Source of the DNA: Planctomycetota bacterium
GTDB taxonomy: Bacteria > Planctomycetota > Planctomycetia > Pirellulales > UBA1268
Direction of reading: 5' to 3'
Assembly (NCBI GenBank): GCA_018970605.1
Contig: JAGWWA010000009.1
Location: 1-41,376, forward strand
DNA: 41,376 nucleotides
The notes beneath the pieces were generated by a model, which was not told the DNA's origin, made no database searches, and was given only the letters and a program-made list of their open reading frames with translations. Shown here piece after piece: positions 20,167-28,199 of the stretch; within the stretch, counting starts at the first letter, position 1, and each line of letters opens with the position of its first letter. A program made the position numbers and the translations under genes.

Positions 20167-20511
20167 ATGGCGCGGAAAGTCGTGAATCGCAAGGAACTTC
20201 GTGCCCAGGCCGACGCGGCCGAGGCCCGGGGCAAGACCAAGTCGGCTTCGAAGGAGAAGGCTCCGAAGGCCGCCAAGGAGAAGAAGGCGAAGGAGCCGAA
20301 GAAGGCCGCCGAGAAGAAGCCTGCCCGCAAGAAGGTGGCCAAGGAAGCCCGGATGAAGGCCTACTGGGGCGTCTTCAACTCCGGCATGAAGCGGCTCGCC
20401 CTCTTCGAATACGCCGACAAGAAGGCGGCCGAGAAGAAGGTGCAGGAACTGGTCGGCTCGTCGCGGGTCCACCACTTCGTGCAGCTCGTCAAGGAAGCGA
20501 TCAGCGAGTAG
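20167..20511 (+). CDS. small Lys/Ala-rich basic protein, unknown function
   Basis: MARKVVNRKELRAQADAAEARGKTKSASKEKAPKAAKEKKAKEPKKAAEKKPARKKVAKEARMKAYWGVFNSGMKRLALFEYADKKAAEKKVQELVGSSRVHHFVQLVKEAISE. Basic low-complexity N-terminus plus a compact C-terminal segment. Confidence 0.85.
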   Translation: MARKVVNRKELRAQADAAEARGKTKSASKEKAPKAAKEKKAKEPKKAAEKKPARKKVAKEARMKAYWGVFNSGMKRLALFEYADKKAAEKKVQELVGSSRVHHFVQLVKEAISE

Positions 20512-20520
20512 GACGGCTCC

Positions 20521-20711
20521 CTCTTGATCCTCGCGCGTTTTTCGCGAAACCCTCGAAGCCCGGAGCGCGAGCGACGGGATCGACTCCGAGGATCAACACG
20601 GGTCGCTCGCCGAGGCCACATGCCATCCCCTCGCTCCCGCTCGGGGCTTCCTGGTGGAGTTCGACTGCCGCCGTCACGCCTCAGGATCAAGTGTGACCCG
20701 TATAACACGGG
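20521..20711 (-). repeat. MITE-like composite repeat (copy Y)
   Basis: The reverse complement GTGTTATACGGGTCACACTTGATCCTGAGGCG...CAGGAAGCCCCGAGCGGGAGCGAGGGGAT...GATCCCGTCGCTCGCGCTCCGGGCTTCGAGGGTT...GCGAGGATCA aligns along most of its length with 33893-34093. Confidence 0.8.
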
Positions 20712-20853
20712 CTACGCTGGTTCCCGAAACTGTGTGACGGCTGTGGGTGCCACCGGATCGACGTTTTCACCTGACGGCCGCATACCCGTCGCTCGGCGCG
20801 CGTTCGACCTCCATCGAAGCGCCCCGGTCTCGTGACGGCCTCGTGCCGGAGGC

Positions 20854-21666
20854 TCAGAACGGGCTCTGCCAGTCGCCCCAGGCGGCGAGGTAGCGGGCGA
20901 GGCCTGGGCTTTCTTCAGCCTTCGCCTCGATCCACTTCCGGGCGTGCTCGATCAGGGCGTGTTCCCGCTTGAGATCGATGTCACCGGCGAGCACCCGCGA
21001 CCGCAGAAACACGAAATACGTGTCGAGCACGTCGCCGCGGCAGTAGTCGTGGATCTCGGCCGCGCGACCCTCGTCCCAGAGATCCTGCACCATGTGGCCG
21101 GCCACGTCAGTCTTGCCCGGCTTGCCGATCAGGTTTGCCGCCAGCGAGAGGCCGCCGGTAAACCGCGACGCGCCCGAGTTCGTGAGCCACTCGTAGAGAT
21201 CGAAGTGGGCGGCCGTGTTGTAGCGATACCGCGGCTGATCGAAGTTCCGGGCGTCTTCCGCAAGCCAGTCCGGGATCGAAATCCCGTAGCGAAAGGCGCA
21301 GAGCTCGAGCAACGGCATGTCGAAGCCCCGGCCGTTGAACGTGATCAGCCGCGGCCGCTGATACTTCCGCCAGCCTTCCCAGAAGAGCCGGGTGATCTCG
21401 TGGGGCCGTGACTGCTTCTCGTCGAGCGCGATCAGGTCCTGAAGCGACAGATCCTTCGCCACCTTCGCGATCACGAGCGAAATCGGCAGCTGAAACGTGT
21501 AGGGAATGAAGTCCTTGCCGTTCTCCTCCATGAGTTCGGCGCGATACTTCGCGATCGCCTGTGCGGCAGCAAGGCCCTCGCCTGGATACTTCAGCCGGGA
21601 AACGAGATCCCCGTCGGCCACGCTCTCGATGTCGAAGACGAAGTATTTCGTGTCGTTGCTCGCCAT
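20854..21666 (-). CDS. predicted 3'-5' exonuclease related to the PolB exonuclease domain
   Basis: YFVFDIESVADGDLV, LITFNGRGFDMPLLELCAFRYGI, DLYEWLTNSGASRFTGGLSLAANLIGKPGKTDVAG, EIHDYCRGDVLDTYFVFLR (exonuclease acidic motifs). Confidence 0.92.
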   Translation of the reverse strand: MASNDTKYFVFDIESVADGDLVSRLKYPGEGLAAAQAIAKYRAELMEENGKDFIPYTFQLPISLVIAKVAKDLSLQDLIALDEKQSRPHEITRLFWEGWRKYQRPRLITFNGRGFDMPLLELCAFRYGISIPDWLAEDARNFDQPRYRYNTAAHFDLYEWLTNSGASRFTGGLSLAANLIGKPGKTDVAGHMVQDLWDEGRAAEIHDYCRGDVLDTYFVFLRSRVLAGDIDLKREHALIEHARKWIEAKAEESPGLARYLAAWGDWQSPF

Positions 21667-21670
21667 GGGC

Positions 21671-22867
21671 TCACCGCCTCGCCAGCGGGTGCTTCAGCGG
21701 GAGCCAGCCGCCGCCCGCCTTGCTCGATGCGACCGACTGCTCGATGAAATACATTCCCTCCACGCCGTCATGGATGTTGGGATAGACGGTGTCCTTCTTC
21801 TCGACGGCCGCCCCCGTCGCCGCCTGGGCCATCGCATCGAAGCCCGCACGATAGACGTTGGCGAAGGCCTCGAAGAACGCCTCGGGGTGGCCCGACGGCA
21901 GCCGGCAGGCTGTCTTGCCCGCGTCGTTCGTGAACGGAGCGTTGGGGTCGCGGGTGTAGAGATAGTGCGGCTTGCCATTGTGGCGGACCGTCATCGTGTT
22001 GGGTTGCTCCTGGTGCCACTCGAGGCTGCCCTGGGTGCCGTCGATCTGAATCCGGAGGTCGTTCTCGCGGCCGTGGCTGATCTGCGAGGCGGTGACGGTG
22101 CCGAGCGCCCCGTTCTCATAGCGAATCACGGCGTGGCCGTAGTCGTCGAGCGACCTCCCTGGCACGAAGACCTTGAGGTTCGCGCTGATGGCCTCGGGCA
22201 GGAGGCCGGTCATGTAGCGGCCGAGGTTGTAGGCGTGGGTGCCGATGTCGCCAAAGCAGCCGGCCGCGCCACTCTTCGTGGGATCGGTCCGCCACGCCGC
22301 CTGCTTCTGCCCCTCGCTCTCGAGCCTGGTCCGCAGCCAGCCCTGGATGTACTCCGCGCGGATCGCCTGGATCTCGCCGAGTTCACCCGCGAGGATCATC
22401 TCCCGCGCCTGCCGTACGAGCGGATAGCCGGTGTAGTTGTGGGTGACGACGAACACGCCCTTCGAGCCCGCCACCACCTTCGCGAGATCCTCCGCTTCGG
22501 CGAGCGTGAGCGTGAGCGGCTTGTCGCAGACCACGTGGAAGCCCGCCTCGACCGCCGCCTTCGCCACGGGATAGTGCATGTGGTTGGGCGTGGCGATCGT
22601 CACAAAGTCAATCCGCTCACCGGCCGGCAGGGCCCGCTCCCGGTCGAGCATCTCCTGGTAGGAGCCGTAGGCCCGCGACTCGGGCACGTCGTAATCGGCG
22701 GCACTCGCCTTGGAGCGGGCGGCGTCGCTGGAGAAGGCGCCGGCTACGAGGGCGGCCCGGTTGTCGAGCACCGCGGCGGTCACGTGCACGCGGCCGATGA
22801 AGGAGCCCTGTCCGCCCCCGACGATTCCCATCCGGAGTTTTCTGCCGAGCCCGCCGTTGGTCGCCAT
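21671..22867 (-). CDS. Gfo/Idh/MocA family oxidoreductase
   Basis: [96 protein letters not shown]. Start chosen at MATNGGLG (22867). Confidence 0.95.
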   Translation of the reverse strand: MATNGGLGRKLRMGIVGGGQGSFIGRVHVTAAVLDNRAALVAGAFSSDAARSKASAADYDVPESRAYGSYQEMLDRERALPAGERIDFVTIATPNHMHYPVAKAAVEAGFHVVCDKPLTLTLAEAEDLAKVVAGSKGVFVVTHNYTGYPLVRQAREMILAGELGEIQAIRAEYIQGWLRTRLESEGQKQAAWRTDPTKSGAAGCFGDIGTHAYNLGRYMTGLLPEAISANLKVFVPGRSLDDYGHAVIRYENGALGTVTASQISHGRENDLRIQIDGTQGSLEWHQEQPNTMTVRHNGKPHYLYTRDPNAPFTNDAGKTACRLPSGHPEAFFEAFANVYRAGFDAMAQAATGAAVEKKDTVYPNIHDGVEGMYFIEQSVASSKAGGGWLPLKHPLARR

Positions 22868-23088
22868 CGTCGCCGGATCCCCTGTGGTGCCGCCGTCCGG
22901 GGGCCGTGTGTCGCGGCGCCGAACCCGGGCGGTTGAGGCCGCAGCGTAGCACACGCATGGCGGGCTTGGGCAGCGTCCGCGAACGGACGCGACGGTTGCT
23001 TCGGGGGTCGCAATGGCCGTAGGATGCGGCCCTTGGGACCGTTGATCCGTCCCTTCTCGAGGACTCGCCGCGGCGCGGCGACGGGGCG

Positions 23089-24000
23089 ATGGGATTCCAA
23101 GACCGCGGCTACTACGGAGATCGACGTCGGCCATTCGCCGCCGAGTGGACGGGCGTCAACGCGATCATCGCCCTCAACGTGGGCATCTGGCTGGCGAACT
23201 TCATCTTCGCCGGCAATCTGTTCGAGGGCATCCTGCCCCCGTTCTCGCTCAACGAGACCTTCTGCCTGCCCGAGGATCTGCCCCGCAAGCCGCTGTCGTT
23301 CTACACGCTGCTGACGTACGGATTCCTGCACGACCCGACGTCGCCGTGGCACCTGATCTTCAACATGCTCACCCTCTGGTTCTTCGGCCGCGAGATCGAG
23401 GCCGTGCTGGGTCGCGCGGAGTTCCTTCGCTTCTATTGCGCGTCGATCATCTTCGCCGGGCTGGGCTGGGTGGTCGTCGAGCGGTTCAGCCATCCGACGA
23501 TGGCGGCCGGCGCGCCGCTGATCGGCGCCAGCGGCGGCGTGATGGCCGTGCTCGCCGCATTCATCTGGTACTACCCCCGCCAGACGCTCCTCATCTACGG
23601 GGTGTTTCCCGTTCCCGCCTGGGCGCTGGGCCTGCTGTATCTGGCGTCCGATGTCGGGGGCCTGAGCGACATGACGAGCCAGGTGGCCCATGTCGCCCAC
23701 CTCGGCGGAGCCCTCTTCGGCCTGCTCTACGCCTGGCGGGGCTGGAACCTGGAAGGCCTCAGCGACGGGCCGATCGCCGTGATCTCCCAGTGGTTCTCCC
23801 GCCGGCCGCGCATGCGGGTGGTGCGGCCCGACGACGACCGGACCACATCGGTGCGGCCGGGCGACGACCCCCAACTCGACGAGGAGGTCGATCGGATTCT
23901 CGAGAAGATCAGCCGCACGGGCGAGTCGAGCCTGACGTCGGCCGAGCGGGACACGCTCACCCGGGCGAGCCAACGGCTCAAGCAGCGGAACCGCTCGTAG
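23089..24000 (+). CDS. rhomboid family intramembrane serine protease
   Basis: TYGFLHDPTSPWHLIFNMLTLWFFGREIEAVLG, catalytic GASGGVMAVLAAF, HVAHLGGALFGLLYAW. Confidence 0.94.
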   Translation: MGFQDRGYYGDRRRPFAAEWTGVNAIIALNVGIWLANFIFAGNLFEGILPPFSLNETFCLPEDLPRKPLSFYTLLTYGFLHDPTSPWHLIFNMLTLWFFGREIEAVLGRAEFLRFYCASIIFAGLGWVVVERFSHPTMAAGAPLIGASGGVMAVLAAFIWYYPRQTLLIYGVFPVPAWALGLLYLASDVGGLSDMTSQVAHVAHLGGALFGLLYAWRGWNLEGLSDGPIAVISQWFSRRPRMRVVRPDDDRTTSVRPGDDPQLDEEVDRILEKISRTGESSLTSAERDTLTRASQRLKQRNRS

Positions 24001-24013
24001 CGGGCCGGCGTCG

Positions 24014-24664
24014 TCAGCGAACGACCGTGGCCGCGGCGGGCATGGCGGCGGTGCGGTCCTGCAGCGACGTCAGCCGGAGCTGGTCAATCGCGGACACGAC
24101 CTCCCCAAACCGGACCTCGTCGAGGTGGCCCGAAACCACGCCCTGCGGGCAGCCGCGGGTGTCGAGCAGCATGACGTTGGGCTCGTTGGGAACGATGCCG
24201 AACCGCTGCCGCATCGTGTCTTCGAAGTCGAGCCAGACCGAGACGAACGGCGAATCCTTGCGGAACCGCGACCGGGCCACCGTCTCGAGGGCCTTGGGCA
24301 CCTCCGGCAGGCAGGCGACTGGAATCACGTGGACGTCTGGCGCGGCACGTGCTGCGGGCCAGCCTGCCGGAGCGACGACCGGCTGCCTCGACCACTCCGT
24401 CGCCGGCGCCTGCGCCGCGGTTGGATGGAAGCGGACGTGCAGCCGGCGGCCGAGTTCGAGCGCCGCCTCGGCCCCCTTGCGTTCCGCATACACCAGCACG
24501 ACCACGTCGCCCCGATAGCGAAGCGTCTCGTGGCGGTTCTTGAACTGGTCCTCCATCGCGATGTTCACGACCCGCTCGGCGTCGGCGGCATCGACCGGGG
24601 GCACGGTGCTCGCGGCGAACATGGCGACGAAGACGGCAGGAGCGAAACGACGGCTGGCAATCAT
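24014..24664 (-). CDS. secreted protein, possibly thioredoxin-like fold
   Basis: MIASRRFAPAVFVAMFAASTVPPVDA signal peptide, then VVVLVYAERKGAEAALELGRRLHVRF...RFGIVPNEPNVMLLDTRGCPQG. No CxxC motif, so fold assignment is weak. Confidence 0.75.
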   Translation of the reverse strand: MIASRRFAPAVFVAMFAASTVPPVDAADAERVVNIAMEDQFKNRHETLRYRGDVVVLVYAERKGAEAALELGRRLHVRFHPTAAQAPATEWSRQPVVAPAGWPAARAAPDVHVIPVACLPEVPKALETVARSRFRKDSPFVSVWLDFEDTMRQRFGIVPNEPNVMLLDTRGCPQGVVSGHLDEVRFGEVVSAIDQLRLTSLQDRTAAMPAAATVVR

Positions 24665-24744
24665 GGGGCACCCATGGGGGAAGCGTGGGGGGAGAAGTAC
24701 CGCGCGACGGCACACCGACACAACCGCGAAAACGGGCACGGCCG

Positions 24745-24995
24745 CAGGAAGCGTCACGCCGTAAGGCGTACGGCTGCCCCCTACCGGCGTTCGCCCCCAT
24801 CGCTCACGCGATTGGGCTTCCTGAACCCGCAGGAAGCGTAACGCCGTAAGGCGTACGGCTGCCCCCCCGCCGGCCCTCGCCCCCATCGCTCACGCGATTG
24901 GGCTTCCTGAACCTGCAGGAAGCGTAACGCCGTAAGGCGTACGGCTGCCCCCTGCCGGCGCTCGCCACCGTCGCTCACGCGATTGGGCTTCCTGA
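24745..24995 (+). repeat. three tandem 85-86 bp paired-hairpin units (family D)
   Basis: Units start at 24745, 24830 and 24916. Each runs CAGGAAGCGTMACGCCGTAAGGCGTACGGCTGCCCCC...CGCTCACGCGATTGGGCTTCCTGA. Confidence 0.93.
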
Positions 24996-25014
24996 TCGCA
25001 CGTGTGCGCCCATA

Positions 25015-27807
25015 TCAGGCGGCCAGAGAATCCGCTGGCTCTGCCTCCTCGTCGCTGGTCTCGTCGTAGTCGTCACCCGCATCGCCGTCGTCGGCTGCCG
25101 GTCCGCAGGCGACCACGTTGAGCAGGGCCGGCAGGAACACGAGCGACGTCAGCGTGCAGGTCGTGACCCCGAGGGTGAGCAGCCTTCCCAGGCTCTCGAG
25201 GCCGCGGTGGCTGGCCACCATCAGGGCGCCGAACCCGAGGATCGTCGTCAGGGCATCCACGAGCACCGAGTTCGCCGTCGAGGCACTCATCCGGTAAGGG
25301 CCTGGCCGCTCCAGGGCGTCGTGCATGATGTGCACGCCGTAGTCAACCGCGATCCCCAGGATCAGCGGCACGCCGATCAGGTTGGCCGCGTTGAGATCGA
25401 TCCCCACGAGCCCCATCAAGCCGAAGGTCTGCAGCATGCCGAGGGCCAGTGGAAGGGCCGCGAGCAGCGCGTGCTTCACGGAGCGAAAGTCGAGCCAGAG
25501 CACCGCGAGGATGACCACCAGCGAATAGAGGCCGGCCTGCTCGTAGCTCCGCTTCATCTCGCGGGAGCCCTCGTAGGCCTGCACGGGGTTGCCGGTGGCC
25601 CGAGGATCGACGCTCCGCACGTCGCGGACGAACTTCTCCAGCGACTCGAAGTTCCAGATGTCGCCGCGGCCGTAGATCTTGAGCAGGTGGCGGCCGCTCG
25701 AACCGACGAACCGCTCCACGAGGCTCGGCGGCAGGTCGGCGAGCGCGGGGGGCGACGGATCGGCGACGCCGGCGAGGGCATGGAGCCGCGTGAGCAGGTC
25801 GCCCGCCGCCCGCTGCTGGAAGGTGGCGATCGCCCGGTAGCACTCCTCGGGCCCCTTTCTCCTCAGGCTGTCGCGGGCCCGCTCGAGGTGCCAGGCCGTT
25901 CGCAGCCCGCCGGGCCGCTTCGAGGCCTCGGCCTGGGCCCATGCGAGCGTCTCGCCGAGCGCGTCGAGCCGATCGACCGGGATCTCCGGCGGCCGCTCGG
26001 GGAGCATGGCGAGCCGCCCGCGAATCCGCTCGATGAGCGGCCGCTTGAGCTCCTCGTCCACCGGCAGGAGCGACGCGATCTCGTCCACCCGCTCCACGCC
26101 CGGCAGCGCCACGAGCTTCGCCTTCCGTTCGAGCAGCTGCTCCCGCGAATCCGCGATCGAGAGGGCATACCAGACACTCTGGTCGCATTCCTCGAGGAGC
26201 TTCTTCTCCACCTCGACGCTCTCCAGCCCCTCGGGCTGCATGTTGAGCAGGTTGTGGTCGTAGCGGAGCTCGTGGAGGCCGCCGGTCATCGCCATCGTGC
26301 AGGCCACGCCGCCGAGGATCACGATCCGCGGATGCCGGAAGACCGGGGCCAGCCAGGCGTGCACCGGCACCGGCTGGGGAATGCTGCGGCCGAGAAAGCT
26401 GCGATCGACGATCGCGAGCACGGCGGGCAGCACGAGCAGCTCTGCGGCACAGCAGAGCATGATGCCACCCCCTGCGATCATGCCGAGCTCCGCCACGCCG
26501 ACGAAGCTCGTCATCGCCGCCGCAAAGAAGGCCACCGCCGTCGTGATCGCGCCGGTGAGGATGCCCGGCCCCACCCGGCCGCTGGTCTCGAGCAGGGCGT
26601 CTTCGCAGTCCATGCCCTTTCGCCGCTGCTCCAGGTAGCGGCCGACGTAGTACGTGCCGTAGTCGATGCCCACGCCGATCATCGTCACGGTGAAGGTGAC
26701 GCTGAGGATGTTGAGGTGGCCGACGCTCGCCGTCGCCCAGGCGAAGGCCCAGGCCATCCCGATCGCCAGCACGCCGTTGGCCATCAGGGCATGCCGCACG
26801 CCGCCGAAGCCGGCGATGATCACCAGGATCACCGCCGCCATCGACAGGCCGCTCGCCCAGACCATCGAGGTCTGGCTGGCCCGCATCTCGTCGTCTTCCA
26901 TCACCGGGATGCCGGTGAGGCCGATCGAGACGCCCGGATTGCCGTCGCCCACCCTGGCGATGATCCGCCGCAGCTCGTCGGCCGCTGCCGAGGCGCCGGC
27001 AAATCCCCCCTGTTCCTTGGTCAGCCGGAGCAGCACGAACCCCAGCCGGCCGTCCTTGGCGAGCAGGTGCTCGCTGGAGAGATCGCGGAGCGTGGAGAGC
27101 GACTCGGGCATGCCCGGCCAGGGCGAGAGATACTCGCCCGGCCGCAGGTCGCCGGCCGCGGGCGCCTCGAGCCCCGCGACGAGGCTCTCCACGTATCGCT
27201 CCAACGACGCGGTGGGCGGCTCCTCGCGGGGATCCTGCGGTGCGGTGCCGGCGACCATCTGGCCGGCGAGCCCGCCGACCATGGTGCCCACGCGAAGCTG
27301 GGCCCAGCCGCCATCGAGGATCGGCTGCGTCCGCTCGATGAACCGGTCGATCGCCGTCAAATCGGCCGGCGACAGGTAGTGGAGGCCCTTGGCACGGATC
27401 GCGGAGAGATCGACCTCGTGCAGCACCGACCGGAACAGCGACTGCTCCTTGGCGACCTCCCGCGAGATCTCCTCGAGCACGCAGATCACACGTTCCCGGG
27501 AATCGCCCTCGACCACGACGACGGCGTCGTCATCCTCGCCGAACTCGTGGATGTAGTCGATCCAGAGCTTGTTGTATTCGCTCGTGGGGTCGACGAGATC
27601 GGAGCGGCTCACCTTGTAGCCGAGATGCTGGGCCGTCCAGAAGCCGCTGGCGACTGCGGAAAGCAACGCCAGCGACAGCACGGCGAACGGGTGCCGCAGG
27701 CAGACGCGGGTCCACGCCACGAGCGACGTGCCAAGCAGTCCCGGCCGGTGGCCGGTGCTCTCGACGCCGAGATCGGCGGCGGCGCGGTCGTCTCGCTGAT
27801 GGGGCAT
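25015..27807 (-). CDS. MMPL/RND family transporter (HpnN-like architecture)
   Basis: 930 aa with two TM blocks and large extracytoplasmic loops: SVTFTVTMIGVGIDYGTYYVGRYLEQRRKG, LNAANLIGVPLILGIAVDYGVHIMHDA, SVLVDALTTILGFGALMVASHRGLESLGRLLTLGV. Confidence 0.93.
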   Translation of the reverse strand: MPHQRDDRAAADLGVESTGHRPGLLGTSLVAWTRVCLRHPFAVLSLALLSAVASGFWTAQHLGYKVSRSDLVDPTSEYNKLWIDYIHEFGEDDDAVVVVEGDSRERVICVLEEISREVAKEQSLFRSVLHEVDLSAIRAKGLHYLSPADLTAIDRFIERTQPILDGGWAQLRVGTMVGGLAGQMVAGTAPQDPREEPPTASLERYVESLVAGLEAPAAGDLRPGEYLSPWPGMPESLSTLRDLSSEHLLAKDGRLGFVLLRLTKEQGGFAGASAAADELRRIIARVGDGNPGVSIGLTGIPVMEDDEMRASQTSMVWASGLSMAAVILVIIAGFGGVRHALMANGVLAIGMAWAFAWATASVGHLNILSVTFTVTMIGVGIDYGTYYVGRYLEQRRKGMDCEDALLETSGRVGPGILTGAITTAVAFFAAAMTSFVGVAELGMIAGGGIMLCCAAELLVLPAVLAIVDRSFLGRSIPQPVPVHAWLAPVFRHPRIVILGGVACTMAMTGGLHELRYDHNLLNMQPEGLESVEVEKKLLEECDQSVWYALSIADSREQLLERKAKLVALPGVERVDEIASLLPVDEELKRPLIERIRGRLAMLPERPPEIPVDRLDALGETLAWAQAEASKRPGGLRTAWHLERARDSLRRKGPEECYRAIATFQQRAAGDLLTRLHALAGVADPSPPALADLPPSLVERFVGSSGRHLLKIYGRGDIWNFESLEKFVRDVRSVDPRATGNPVQAYEGSREMKRSYEQAGLYSLVVILAVLWLDFRSVKHALLAALPLALGMLQTFGLMGLVGIDLNAANLIGVPLILGIAVDYGVHIMHDALERPGPYRMSASTANSVLVDALTTILGFGALMVASHRGLESLGRLLTLGVTTCTLTSLVFLPALLNVVACGPAADDGDAGDDYDETSDEEAEPADSLAA

Positions 27808-27956
27808 GGTGGGGCGGTCCTGGCGCGGTCCTCGGGCAGACAGTCGCCGGACCGGGGCGGGATCATAGGGGGCCTGCGGCGACCGGCAAACCCCGGTCCA
27901 GCCGCGAAATCACCGGCCTGCACGCGAGCCCGCGGCCGACGTCAGGAAACCGACGT

Positions 27957-28162
27957 CAGGAAGCCCCGAGCGGAAGCGAGGGGATCAACCGCTGCGAACC
28001 ACAACGCCCATCCCCTCGCTGGCGCTCGGGGCTTTTTGAACAAACCCGCTGCACGAAACCGTCGTCAGGAAACCGTCGTCAGGAAGCCCCGAGCGGAAGC
28101 GAGGGGATCAACCGCTGCGAACCACAACGCCCATCCCCTCGCTGGCGCTCGGGGCTTTCTGA
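27957..28162 (+). repeat. tandem duplication (period 123 bp) of a long-hairpin unit (family C)
   Basis: CAGGAAGCCCCGAGCGGAAGCGAGGGGATCAACCGCTGCGAACCACAACGCCCATCCCCTCGCTGGCGCTCGGGGCTTT(T/C)TGA at 27957-28039 and 28080-28162. The loop is identical in both copies. Confidence 0.94.
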
Positions 28163-28199
28163 CGAACGGGCTGCCGGAAAGCGCCGGCGGTGCGGCTGC

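Noticed and set aside
24781-24978. 65-aa minus ORF and similar ORFs at 39280-39498 and 39327-39545
   Set aside because: Translations of hairpin repeats (repeated RLTALRFL / SYRSRGYASW-like motifs), not independent genes.
24745-24995. Possible CRISPR array
   Set aside because: Units are contiguous 85-86 bp repeats with internal palindromes. There are no unique spacers of uniform length and no cas genes nearby.
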